Below are positions 24,644 to 33,141 of a DNA stretch of 56,010 nt, piece by piece. The notes under the pieces are model-generated. The model was not told the DNA's origin. It worked only from the letters and a program-made list of their open reading frames with translations, and made no database searches. Each line of letters starts with the position of its first letter. Position 1 is the first letter of the stretch. Source of the DNA: JBECKS01 sp964557005 (GTDB lineage: Bacteria; Pseudomonadota; Gammaproteobacteria; Pseudomonadales; JBECKS01); NCBI GenBank assembly GCA_964557005.1, contig CAZKYI010000011.1, forward strand, positions 1 through 56,010. Reading direction: 5' to 3'. Both the position numbers and the translations under genes were made by a program.

Positions 24644-25738
24644 TCAGATGTTTTTGCCGTGCTCGTTGCGCTTGGCAATTGAACCAAGGGTGCTGTGTTT
24701 TTCATGCGCACTGTAGGCTTCAACAATTCTTTGCACCAGACGATGGCGCACCACATCTTTGGAGGTGAAATAACTGAAGCCAATATCTTTCACATCTTTA
24801 AGCACCTGTGTGGCGTGTATCAAACCCGATTCACTGCCTTTGGGTAAATCGATTTGCGTGACATCGCCAGTGATGACAGCTTTCGCACCAAAACCAATGC
24901 GCGTGAGAAACATTTTCATTTGCTCGCGTGTGGTGTTCTGGCTTTCGTCAAGAATGATAAACGCATTGTTCAAGGTTCTGCCGCGCATATAGGCCAAGGG
25001 TGCGATTTCAATAATCTGTTTTTCGAGCATTTTATCGACAGTTTCAAAACCCAACATTTCATAGAGCGCATCATAGAGTGGGCGCAGATAAGGATTCACT
25101 TTTTCATTTAAATCGCCCGGTAGAAAGCCCAGTTTTTCACCCGCTTCTACAGCAGGGCGTACCAGCACAATACGATTGACCTGTTCTTTTTTGAGCGCAG
25201 CAACCGCACTGGCCACTGCAAGATAGGTTTTGCCTGTACCCGCAGGCCCGATGCCGAAATTGATGTCGTATTTGTCAATGCGTTTGATGTAGGCGCATTG
25301 ATTGTCACCGCGTGTTTCGATGTGCTTTCGCGGTGTTTCAATCATCAGCGTGTTTTCGATGTCAGGCTGTTTGCTCATAGGCTCGCTTTGCTCGTTTGGG
25401 GAAAAATTTTCTTGTAGTGCCAGATGAATTTTTTCAGGGTGCAGCGTCTCACGGTTGGCTTTAAAGCAACTGCGATACAGTTTTTTGAGAATGTGCTCAC
25501 CTTGTTCTACCTGAACCTTGCTGCCAAGCAGGCGAAAGCTGTTGCCACGACTGAAAATTTCCAGTTCGAGGTGACGTTCGATGAGCTTGAGGTGTTCGTT
25601 GAATTGGCCACAAAGCTCGGCCAGCTTTTGGCTATCATCAGGTTCCAGCAAGAATGTGCGGGATGTGGGCGTGTTCAAATTATATGGAATCTGCCTGCGC
25701 AGTAAGGAATCTGGTTTCAGGATAACGGCTTGAATCAA
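24644..25738 (-). CDS. ybeZ: PhoH-family ATPase (YbeZ)
   Basis: The 364-residue product carries an N-terminal KH-like region and a P-loop ATPase domain: Walker A GPAGTGKT at 164-171, AFIILDESQNTTREQMKMFL for Walker B, and a C-terminal VVRHRLVQRIVEAY. PhoH proteins are RNA-associated ATPases and the YbeZ type works with YbeY. It lies 41 bases after miaB and immediately before ybeY. Confidence 0.93.
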   Translation of the reverse strand: MIQAVILKPDSLLRRQIPYNLNTPTSRTFLLEPDDSQKLAELCGQFNEHLKLIERHLELEIFSRGNSFRLLGSKVQVEQGEHILKKLYRSCFKANRETLHPEKIHLALQENFSPNEQSEPMSKQPDIENTLMIETPRKHIETRGDNQCAYIKRIDKYDINFGIGPAGTGKTYLAVASAVAALKKEQVNRIVLVRPAVEAGEKLGFLPGDLNEKVNPYLRPLYDALYEMLGFETVDKMLEKQIIEIAPLAYMRGRTLNNAFIILDESQNTTREQMKMFLTRIGFGAKAVITGDVTQIDLPKGSESGLIHATQVLKDVKDIGFSYFTSKDVVRHRLVQRIVEAYSAHEKHSTLGSIAKRNEHGKNI

Positions 25739-25779
25739 TTTGTAAATGAAAAATTTCCATCAACAATGTTGCTTTTGAC

Positions 25780-27096
25780 CTATTGTGGTGCAAGTAGCGC
25801 ACCTTGCAGGGAATTGCTGTAGGCATCGAGAATTTTCACGTCGGCAAACTCGCCAATCAAACTGTCATCACTGCAATCGAAATTCACCACACGATTATTT
25901 TCGGTGCGGCCTTTCAGTTGCCCCGGATTTTTTTTGGAATAGCCGTCCACCAGAATGCGTTCAACGTTGCCAATCATCGATTGGGAAATTGCTTGTGCCT
26001 GCTGGTTGATGCGTGCCTGCAAAAGTTGCAGACGTTGCTTTTTGACGCTTTCAGGTGTCTCGTCACTGAGCGTGGCCGCAGGTGTCCCCGGCCGTGCGCT
26101 GTAAACAAAACTGAAAGAGCTATCAAAACCAATGTCGGCAATCAGTTGCAGGGTATCGTTAAAATCCTGTTCGGTTTCACCCGGAAAACCCACAATAAAA
26201 TCGGAAGAAATGCTGATATTCGGACGAACCTTTTTCAGTTTGGTGATGATGTCGCGATAGGCATCGGCTTTGTGATTACGCTTCATCAGCGAAAGAATGC
26301 GATCCGAGCCACTTTGTACGGGCAAATGCAGATGATTCACCAGTTCGGGAATATGCGCGTAAGCCTCAATCAGGCGCTCGGTAAATTCCATCGGGTGCGA
26401 AGTGGTGTAACGAATGCGGTCGATACCTTCGATGTTGGCCACTTCAAACAGCAATTCGGCAAAGTCGCACACATCGCGATAGGCGTTGACGTTTTGACCC
26501 AGCAAATTCACCTCACGCACACCCAGACTTGCCAGATGGCGAATTTCACTCAGGATACCGTCGAGAGGGCGGCTGACCTCTTCGCCGCGTGTATAGGGCA
26601 CTACGCAGAAACTGCAATACTTGCTGCACCCTTCCATAATGCTGACAAAGGCGGTGGGGCCATCGACACTGGGTTTGGGCAGGTGATCGAACTTTTCGAT
26701 TTCGGGGAAGCTGATGTCCACCATCGGCAGTTTTTTCTGGCGCGCGGAACGAATCAGCTCAGGCAGACGGTGGAGGGTTTGTGGCCCAAATACCACATCG
26801 ACAAAGGGTGCGCGTTCGCGAATGGCATTACCTTCCTGACTGGCGACACAGCCACCTACACCGATAATCGCGTCAGGTCTGGTTTTTTTGAGATGCTTCC
26901 AGCGACCAAGTTGGTGAAAAACCTTTTCCTGCGCTTTTTCCCGAATCGAGCAGGTATTGAGCAGCAAAATGTCTGCTTCACTGGCATCGTCGGTGAATTC
27001 CACACCCTGTTCGGCTTCCAGCAAATCCCGCATACGCGCAGAGTCGTATTCGTTCATTTGGCAACCGTGGGTTTCGATAAAGAGTTTCTTGGCCAT
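25780..27096 (-). CDS. miaB: tRNA-2-methylthio-N6-dimethylallyladenosine synthase
   Basis: The 438-residue methylthiotransferase begins MAKKLFIETHGCQMNEYDSA, with an N-terminal UPF0004 domain, then a radical-SAM domain with MEGCSKYCSFCVVPYTRGEE (CxxxCxxC) and a C-terminal TRAM domain (GQLKGRTENNRVVNF). It methylthiolates i6A37 of tRNAs reading UNN codons. The frame extends upstream, but ATG 27096 is the family start. It follows the five arabinose-pathway genes with a 23-base gap, so they may be read through into miaB. Confidence 0.95.
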   Translation of the reverse strand: MAKKLFIETHGCQMNEYDSARMRDLLEAEQGVEFTDDASEADILLLNTCSIREKAQEKVFHQLGRWKHLKKTRPDAIIGVGGCVASQEGNAIRERAPFVDVVFGPQTLHRLPELIRSARQKKLPMVDISFPEIEKFDHLPKPSVDGPTAFVSIMEGCSKYCSFCVVPYTRGEEVSRPLDGILSEIRHLASLGVREVNLLGQNVNAYRDVCDFAELLFEVANIEGIDRIRYTTSHPMEFTERLIEAYAHIPELVNHLHLPVQSGSDRILSLMKRNHKADAYRDIITKLKKVRPNISISSDFIVGFPGETEQDFNDTLQLIADIGFDSSFSFVYSARPGTPAATLSDETPESVKKQRLQLLQARINQQAQAISQSMIGNVERILVDGYSKKNPGQLKGRTENNRVVNFDCSDDSLIGEFADVKILDAYSNSLQGALLAPQ

Positions 27097-27119
27097 AAAA
27101 AGGTCGCGATTATACTGGG

Positions 27120-27707
27120 CTAGCGGAAAGGTTTGTAGTGGGCATGATGCGCCAGTGCGAGCATGGCGGTGTCGCCCGAACTGTCGCCATAGGCATAGAT
27201 GGTTTCGTAATCTTCCAGTGACAGTATTTGCTGAATGCGCCTGACTTTTTCCTTGCCCTTGCAATTAGCGCCCTCAATGCCTGCGAAGCGGTTGTGGGTA
27301 TCGAAGGCGGGCAGAGTGGCGAGCAGCTCTACGCCCATGCTTTCGCACCAGGGTCTTAAATAGCTGTCGAGTGACGCGCTCACCACAATCACTCTATCTC
27401 CCTGTTTCTGGTGTTCGTGAATTGCCAATAGCGCATTTTCTCGCACTAATAACGAAAGTTTGTGCTTACTATAGTGGGAGCAAAGTGCCATGAAATCTGG
27501 TTTTTCAGCATTGCCAAAGAAGTGGTGAAGCACGGCTGATTTGGCTTCTTTTTCATTGATAAAGCCTGCGACATGGCGAAGCAGGGTGGGCGCTAACCGC
27601 AGTGTGCCCAGCACAACCTTTAACCCGCCCTGGGTCTTGAGCAGAAAATCGAGGAAGCTGTCACGCTCGGTGATGGTGCCGTCAAAATCAAACAGTGCGA
27701 GGTTCAT
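27120..27707 (-). CDS. HAD-IB family phosphatase
   Basis: The 195-residue protein has the HAD motifs LALFDFDGTITERDSFLDF (nucleophile Asp), VVSASLDSYLRPW (motif II), a Lys-rich KGKEKVRR (motif III) and YAYGDSSGDTAML (motif IV). It is of the SerB-like HAD-IB group. It is the last of five genes that look like a polyprenyl-phosphoryl-arabinose pathway, so I infer it removes the 5-phosphate from polyprenyl-phosphoryl-phosphoribose. Mycobacteria are thought to use a different (PAP2-type) phosphatase for this step. The gap to the reductase gene is 12 bases. Confidence 0.82.
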   Translation of the reverse strand: MNLALFDFDGTITERDSFLDFLLKTQGGLKVVLGTLRLAPTLLRHVAGFINEKEAKSAVLHHFFGNAEKPDFMALCSHYSKHKLSLLVRENALLAIHEHQKQGDRVIVVSASLDSYLRPWCESMGVELLATLPAFDTHNRFAGIEGANCKGKEKVRRIQQILSLEDYETIYAYGDSSGDTAMLALAHHAHYKPFR

Positions 27708-27719
27708 GGCTGTGGGCGT

Positions 27720-28457
27720 TTAGAGGTTGGTGCGTTTGAACAGGGTTTCAGGTAGTGCGCGAATAATCCACATAATCAGTGCCCACACAGGCTTTACATA
27801 CAGCACAGGTTTTCCCCCTTGTTGTGCTTTGAAAATTGCGGCGGCCACTTGTTCTGGCTGCGCGGTGAGCACAGGGTTGAGTTCGAGATGCTCGGTCATG
27901 CGTGTGGCGACGAACCCGGGTTTTACCGTGAGTACGCTGACACCGCTTTTGAACAGGCGATTTCTCAAGCCCGAAAGATAAGCCGTGAAAGCCGCTTTGG
28001 ATGCGCCATAGATGTAATTGCTTTGCCGTCCACGTTCCCCTGCAACCGAGCTTACGCCGACTATAAAACCGTGCTGTTTTTGCTCGAAATGCGCAGCGAG
28101 TAATTCCAGCATGCTCACCAGCCCTGCAAAATTACAGTCAATGATGTGGCGTGCTTCGGCAAAATTTTGCTGGGCTTTTTGTTGCTCGCCAAGATAACCC
28201 GTAAAGCAGAGCACGCCTTCCAGTTCGCCGAGCGTGGTGATGTGTTGAATCAGTGTAAGGTGCTGCTCAGTGGCACACACATCAAACTCAATACAGTGAA
28301 CATTGTGTTGATAACGAATGCGCAGGTCTTGCGCGATTGGCTCCAGTGCTTGCAGATTTCTACCCGCCAGAATCAGTGGGTAGCCCGCTTTGGCGTAGAC
28401 GTGAGCGCAGGCTTTGGCCATGTCACTGGTGGCGCTCAGTATGAGAATGTTGTTCAT
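27720..28457 (-). CDS. SDR reductase, DprE2-like
   Basis: The 245-residue short-chain dehydrogenase opens MNNILILSATSDMAKACAHV, where the nucleotide motif has the variant ATSDMA form also seen in DprE2. The catalytic Ser and YxxxK are in VGVSSVAGERGRQSNYIYGA followed by SKAAF. Next to the DprE1-like oxidase it should reduce the 2-keto intermediate to polyprenyl-phosphoryl-D-arabinose. The gap to the oxidase gene is 23 bases. Assignment rests on family resemblance plus gene order. Confidence 0.82.
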   Translation of the reverse strand: MNNILILSATSDMAKACAHVYAKAGYPLILAGRNLQALEPIAQDLRIRYQHNVHCIEFDVCATEQHLTLIQHITTLGELEGVLCFTGYLGEQQKAQQNFAEARHIIDCNFAGLVSMLELLAAHFEQKQHGFIVGVSSVAGERGRQSNYIYGASKAAFTAYLSGLRNRLFKSGVSVLTVKPGFVATRMTEHLELNPVLTAQPEQVAAAIFKAQQGGKPVLYVKPVWALIMWIIRALPETLFKRTNL

Positions 28458-28480
28458 AGGTATGTTCCTGTTAGAGCGGA

Positions 28481-29773
28481 TTATAAGCCCAGCCTGCGTG
28501 ACTGAGCCGATACAAAACGTGTATCCAGTTGATGCTGTTTGCGGAAGGCACGGAATGCTTCCAGTTGCGGGTAGCCTTGTTCAAATTGCTGCGGGCTAAT
28601 GCGTGCATCTTTTGCCAGATAAAAGCGCCCACCATAGTGATTAACCAGTAAATCGAGTTGATTTAACAGGTGATGTACTTTCGGCGTGTTCTTGAAGTCG
28701 ATAGCTAATGTGTAACCTTTTTTGGGAAAGGACAACCAATTCCTGTTTTCATCACCCATCTTTTTAAGCACGACTAAAAATGACCCCTGGTTTGATTTGG
28801 AAATCTGAGTAAGGATTTCTCTCATGCCTTCGAGACTGTTTTCCATCGGTAACACAAATTGATACTGCACAAAGCCTGGTTTTCCATAACCACGATTCCA
28901 GTGAGAAATTCCATCGAGCGGGAAAAAGAATTGCTCAAAGCCTACCTGTTGCGTGCTTTCCCTGCTTAACACGCGCTGGTAGATAAGCGTATTCAGTATT
29001 TTTAAAGTGACAGGGTTTAATGAGAAAGCAGGAAAATAAAAAGGCAGTGAGAATTTTCTGGCTTGCCTGTATTCAAGCTGGTGGTCTGTGGCATGTTCGC
29101 CGACGGTAAGAATCCCTCTGCCTAATTTGTTAGCACTGGAAATGCAATCTATCCACGCAACCGAATAACTGCTGTGTTTAAAACGCTCGAATTGTTCAAA
29201 GGTATCTTCAAGGTTTCGGGTTTTAATGGTGGTTTGTTGAATGTTGCAACTGTGTACTTTTTGCAAACGAATTTTTGCATCGAGTATCACGCCCGTTAAA
29301 CCCATGCCCCCACAGGTGGCGTAAAACCATTCAGGATTGCCGGTTTTACTGCATGTAACAATTTGCTCGCCAGTATAGAGCGAAAATTCCACCACGCTTT
29401 CGCTGAATGCGCCAATCGCATGATGATTTTTGCCGTGTACATCGCTGGCAATCGCTCCGCCAAGCGTGATGTCCTGAGTGCCAGGGCACACCAGTGGAAA
29501 CCAGCCTCTGGGCAGGAAATGTTCGATGATTTCCCTGAGTAATACACCCGACTGACAGTGCAAGATTCCTGTATGTTCATCAAAATTGAGAAAGTGCGTC
29601 TGTTTTCGTAGCGACACCATCTGTTCGGCGAGGGCGCTGTCGCCATAACTGCGCAGATTGCCTTGCGCAATACAGGGAAGTGGCAAGGTGGTGTTTTCCT
29701 GCCAGTGCGTGCACGTGCCGGAAAGCTGCGGATAGTTTGCCCAGCCGCTATGAAGTTTGTCTGTTTGATTCAT
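28481..29773 (-). CDS. FAD-dependent DprE1-like oxidase
   Basis: The 430-residue VAO-type flavoprotein aligns by eye with mycobacterial DprE1: GNLRSYGDSAL, GTQDITLGGAIASDVHGKNH (FAD site), GYGKPGFVQYQFVLP, YLAKDAR with Lys388 and the C-terminal FVSAQSRRLGL. It should oxidise the 2-OH of polyprenyl-phosphoryl-ribose. The position I align with M. tuberculosis Cys387, the benzothiazinone target, is Ala357 (GYTLAIDF against GWNICVDF). It overlaps the gtrA-like gene by 4 bases. Confidence 0.85.
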   Translation of the reverse strand: MNQTDKLHSGWANYPQLSGTCTHWQENTTLPLPCIAQGNLRSYGDSALAEQMVSLRKQTHFLNFDEHTGILHCQSGVLLREIIEHFLPRGWFPLVCPGTQDITLGGAIASDVHGKNHHAIGAFSESVVEFSLYTGEQIVTCSKTGNPEWFYATCGGMGLTGVILDAKIRLQKVHSCNIQQTTIKTRNLEDTFEQFERFKHSSYSVAWIDCISSANKLGRGILTVGEHATDHQLEYRQARKFSLPFYFPAFSLNPVTLKILNTLIYQRVLSRESTQQVGFEQFFFPLDGISHWNRGYGKPGFVQYQFVLPMENSLEGMREILTQISKSNQGSFLVVLKKMGDENRNWLSFPKKGYTLAIDFKNTPKVHHLLNQLDLLVNHYGGRFYLAKDARISPQQFEQGYPQLEAFRAFRKQHQLDTRFVSAQSRRLGL

Positions 29774-30171
29774 GGAATTTTTGTTTGAACAAATACAAAG
29801 CGTTTGTCGAGTTGGTATTTCAATAAATAGCCCAGGCTTAAACCAACAACCGCCCCCCAGTATTTTGCATGATCATGCGCGATAAAAAAGTCGAAGCCCA
29901 ATTCGACCGCCCAGAATAACAAGGTGGTGAAGATGCCCATGAGTGAATAGAGCGCGAATTTCTGTGCATCATCACGCATGTTGTTGCTTTGGTATTCAAA
30001 AATAAATTGTTTGTCTAACAGGTATTTCACAATCAACCCCGTCAGGGTTCCTGTGAATATGGCAAAATAAATAGCGCCCGTGCCTTGATACAGCGTAAAT
30101 ACACAGACTTGTGCAGCCAGATTCACCAAAGTGGCCAGAATAGCAAAAGCGACATAGCGAAGTGCGAGCAT
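29770..30171 (-). CDS. GtrA-family membrane protein
   Basis: The 133-residue protein has four membrane helices in the GtrA pattern, with YLLDKQFIF and YLLKYQLDKRFVF as the two Lys/Arg-Phe repeats after helices 2 and 4. GtrA proteins are proposed to flip, or to anchor enzymes on, polyprenyl-phosphate sugars; the mycobacterial relative beside the arabinose genes is Rv3789. It overlaps the oxidase gene by 4 bases and follows the UbiA-type gene by 9. Confidence 0.85.
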   Translation of the reverse strand: MLALRYVAFAILATLVNLAAQVCVFTLYQGTGAIYFAIFTGTLTGLIVKYLLDKQFIFEYQSNNMRDDAQKFALYSLMGIFTTLLFWAVELGFDFFIAHDHAKYWGAVVGLSLGYLLKYQLDKRFVFVQTKIP

Positions 30172-30180
30172 GACAATGGC

Positions 30181-31056
30181 CTACAACGGGAAGTAGAGCA
30201 TCCAGCCAAAAAAAGCTAACCAGCCCGATAGCGTGAGCTGAATAAAGCGATCTTTCAGAACCACCTGTGTCGGCGAGCTACTGTTCTCTTCAACCAGTGT
30301 AATTTGCAGATAACGCAAAATGCCAATCACCACAAAAAAAGAACTGAGGTAGAGGTATTGCTGATTCAAACCCGCTAACTGGCTTGAGGTGGTATAGATT
30401 AAATAGGCAACAATCACCACCGCACTCATAATCGTCATCGCCATATCCAGAAATTGAAGATTATAGCCGTCAACCACCTTGCGCATTTTTTGTCCCGTTC
30501 TATCGCGAATCAGCACATCATCACGACGCTTGGCCAGCGCAAGAAACAGCGCGAGCAGGAAGGTCATAATGATAATCCAGTGACTCAGCTCTATATTGCA
30601 CACCAGTGCGCCGACGAGCAGCCTCAATACAAAACCAAGTGCGATGATGTTCACATCGACAATGGCAATGTGTTTGAGCTTTAAACTGTAGGCAAAGTTG
30701 ACCAGCACATAAAACAGCAACACCGCGCAGGCAGCAGGTGCGAGCGCCAATAACAAGCCCAGGCCGCTACCAATCAGTAACACACACAGCGGCAGTGCTT
30801 GTGCAACTGAAATGGCGCCGCTGGCAAGCGGGCGATATTTTTTCTGCTCATGTTGTTTATCGTCTTCTTTGTCTTGCACATCATTGAAGATGTAGATGCC
30901 GCTTGCGCACAGGCAAAATGCCATGAAAGCCACAAAAGTATCGAGCAACATGCTGATTTCCAACGCTTGAGCAGCGAAAAACAAAGGTGCAAAAACAAAT
31001 AAATTCTTGACGTATTGGTGGGGGCGCACAAGTGTAATGAATGCACTGATATTCAA
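30181..31056 (-). CDS. UbiA-family polyprenyl-phosphate phosphoribosyltransferase-like protein
   Basis: The 291-residue membrane protein has about eight helices and the UbiA aspartate motif YIFNDVQDKEDDKQHEQKKY followed by RPLASGAIS; the second motif region is RTGQKMRKVVDGYN. This matches Rv3806c-type decaprenyl-phosphate 5-phosphoribosyltransferases better than quinone prenyltransferases. It opens with RPHQYVKNLFVFAPL, as those enzymes do. It would transfer phosphoribose from PRPP to a polyprenyl phosphate, the first step of the pathway encoded downstream. It is the first gene of the minus-strand run and diverges from the LTA-synthase-like gene. Confidence 0.83.
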   Translation of the reverse strand: MNISAFITLVRPHQYVKNLFVFAPLFFAAQALEISMLLDTFVAFMAFCLCASGIYIFNDVQDKEDDKQHEQKKYRPLASGAISVAQALPLCVLLIGSGLGLLLALAPAACAVLLFYVLVNFAYSLKLKHIAIVDVNIIALGFVLRLLVGALVCNIELSHWIIIMTFLLALFLALAKRRDDVLIRDRTGQKMRKVVDGYNLQFLDMAMTIMSAVVIVAYLIYTTSSQLAGLNQQYLYLSSFFVVIGILRYLQITLVEENSSSPTQVVLKDRFIQLTLSGWLAFFGWMLYFPL

Positions 31057-31160
31057 CGGCAGAATCCCGAATCGGTTTATTGTTAAGTGTGTACATTATC
31101 CGATATTTACAGGCTCTGGAATGGGTGATTGTGAAATTACAGATGCCTCTTTAAGATAAG

Positions 31161-31178
31161 CCCTCGTTTGATAGAGGG
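31161..31178 (+). promoter_or_regulatory. Hairpin covering the ribosome site of the LTA-synthase-like gene
   Basis: CCCTC (31161-31165) can pair with GAGGG (31174-31178), which is the ribosome site 7 bases before the TTG start at 31186. The loop is 8 bases. This could limit translation; a regulated role is inference. Confidence 0.4.
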
Positions 31179-31185
31179 ATTAAGC

Positions 31186-33141
31186 TTGTTGCGATTATCA
31201 CTGACAGCGTTTGAATCAAAATCCGATGTGCTGATATTTTTTATCAGTTTGGCCATTAGTGTGATTTTGTTTTCGCTCAAACTTTTTTTTCTTGTTGAAA
31301 TTCATGCGGGAGGAATCAGTCTTTTATCACTGCTGAGTTTGTTTTTTGTCAATCTTGCACCGTATCTGTGTATTTGTGCATGGGTTTATGTGTTGTTGTC
31401 TCACGGAAGCAACTGGTATCTCAAAACGTATGTGCTTTTTTCAGGCGTAATTTTTACGCTTCTGGTCAGAATGATTGAGTCACTTGAGGAGGTCACGCGG
31501 CAGGGTGCAGGTTTTGAAATTCTCAATCATTTGGTACTGGCTTTGGCAGGCCATGCAGGGTGGGAAGAAGTTTTTTTCAAGTGGGCGATGCGTTTGGGTT
31601 TGTTTATTTTGCTCGCTTTGGGCTTTCTGATTAAGTTTTTTGGAAATTCAAAAAAAATAAATGCTCTCCCGCTTTGGATATTTATAACAAGTTTGTGCGT
31701 GGCATTTTTACCAGTTTATGGCTATTCCGTTCCAAAATCATTGAGCCAGAATGGATTGATTTATACGGTTAAACAAGCCTGGATACCTGTAAAAGAAATT
31801 CCAGCGGTGCATTCCGATTTTCAATTCAAACAGGTGCACACAGAAAGTGTGACAATATCAGGCGATTTGTTTGCATCATTGAAGGGTAAACACGTTGCCT
31901 TGATTATTCTGGAATCTACCAGCGCCAATATGCTTTCGTTTTATCGCAACAATGACAGCTTGGGCAATACCACACCCTTTATGGCGGCACTTGCTGAAAA
32001 TGCGCTGTTGGTGAATGAAACTTCTTCAACCATGAATTCCACCAGTAAATCGCTGGTGAATATTTTATGTGGAATAGAGCCTTATTTGCAGACACAGGTG
32101 TTTGAAGTGACTTTGGGTATTCCTGTGAAATGTTTGCCAAAGCGTCTTGCAAACATGGGTTATCACACCAGTTTTTTCCAAACAGCAACTTACTATTACG
32201 AAGGCAGGGATAGATTGGTTGAACACGCAGGCTTTGAAGAATTTATTTCTGTTGATATGTTGCCAACCGAAGATGTTGAAAACGCACAGATGATAGGCCC
32301 TCTCGGAAGGGAAGATAAAGCCTTGCTGAATACGCATCAAAGATGGATAAACAAGCGAGTGCAATCACAACAGCCTTTTTTGGCGGTGTATCTCACTTTG
32401 GCACAACATCACCCTTATATGTATCCCGAATCGGTCGAGCATTATGTTCAGTATTCAGAGGATGCTTATTTGAACGGGTTTACCAATTCGCTTGTTTATA
32501 TTGACGAATATCTTTCAGAGATCAGTGAGCAATATAAACAGGCAGGCATTTATGATGATACCTTGTTTGTTATTGTGGGGGATCATGGTGAATCTTTTGG
32601 CCGTTATCATCTTCCAAAATTTCATAACAACGTACTGTATAGAGAAGGGCTATGGGTTCCTTTTATACTGGTAAACAAGCATATATTTAAGGGAAAACAG
32701 GAATTATTGGGAGAGTTTGGTTTGTTTGATGTAGCACCCACCATAGAGTATTTGTTGGGTGTTGAGCTTTCCAGTGAGTATCGAGGTTTGCCTGTTTTTC
32801 ATGTGCCTGAAGAGAGAATGCTGCATGCAGCATGTTGGTATAACCGAAGATGTCTGGCGAGTTTTGATAAACACTATAAATATATTTTTAATTACGGAGA
32901 TATGCCCGAAGAACTTTATGACAGGCAAAATGATTTTCGTGAGCAGAACAATATAGCAAGCCAGCATCCTGAGCTTGTTGAACGATACCGACGTGAAACT
33001 TTCACCTGGTATAACGATATACGCTTTGGCTATCATCAATTTTATTCAGGCATGAATGAAGATTATCTAAATCAGGCTGAATCGTATTATCGCTTTCCTT
33101 CCGAGTTTATTCCCAATAAAGAGGATATGCAGAAATGGTAA
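31186..33141 (+). CDS. LTA synthase-like membrane alkaline-phosphatase-superfamily protein
   Basis: The 651-residue product has about five N-terminal membrane helices (to about residue 190) and a large periplasmic sulfatase-fold domain: KHVALIILESTSANMLSFYR with the metal-binding Glu, NETSSTMNSTSKSLVNILCG with the probable Thr/Ser nucleophile, and DTLFVIVGDHGESFGRYHLP with metal ligands. This is the layout of LtaS/MdoB/EptA enzymes, which move phosphoglycerol or phosphoethanolamine onto envelope glycans or lipids. I use the TTG at 31186 because GAGGG lies 7 bases upstream. It overlaps the SCO gene by 7 bases. The substrate is not readable. Confidence 0.8.
   Translation: MLRLSLTAFESKSDVLIFFISLAISVILFSLKLFFLVEIHAGGISLLSLLSLFFVNLAPYLCICAWVYVLLSHGSNWYLKTYVLFSGVIFTLLVRMIESLEEVTRQGAGFEILNHLVLALAGHAGWEEVFFKWAMRLGLFILLALGFLIKFFGNSKKINALPLWIFITSLCVAFLPVYGYSVPKSLSQNGLIYTVKQAWIPVKEIPAVHSDFQFKQVHTESVTISGDLFASLKGKHVALIILESTSANMLSFYRNNDSLGNTTPFMAALAENALLVNETSSTMNSTSKSLVNILCGIEPYLQTQVFEVTLGIPVKCLPKRLANMGYHTSFFQTATYYYEGRDRLVEHAGFEEFISVDMLPTEDVENAQMIGPLGREDKALLNTHQRWINKRVQSQQPFLAVYLTLAQHHPYMYPESVEHYVQYSEDAYLNGFTNSLVYIDEYLSEISEQYKQAGIYDDTLFVIVGDHGESFGRYHLPKFHNNVLYREGLWVPFILVNKHIFKGKQELLGEFGLFDVAPTIEYLLGVELSSEYRGLPVFHVPEERMLHAACWYNRRCLASFDKHYKYIFNYGDMPEELYDRQNDFREQNNIASQHPELVERYRRETFTWYNDIRFGYHQFYSGMNEDYLNQAESYYRFPSEFIPNKEDMQKW

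Noticed and set aside
25804..27123. Long plus-strand open frame (439 codons) opposite miaB
   Set aside because: It is antisense to a clear miaB gene with all radical-SAM motifs; its translation shows no recognisable family and no ribosome site.
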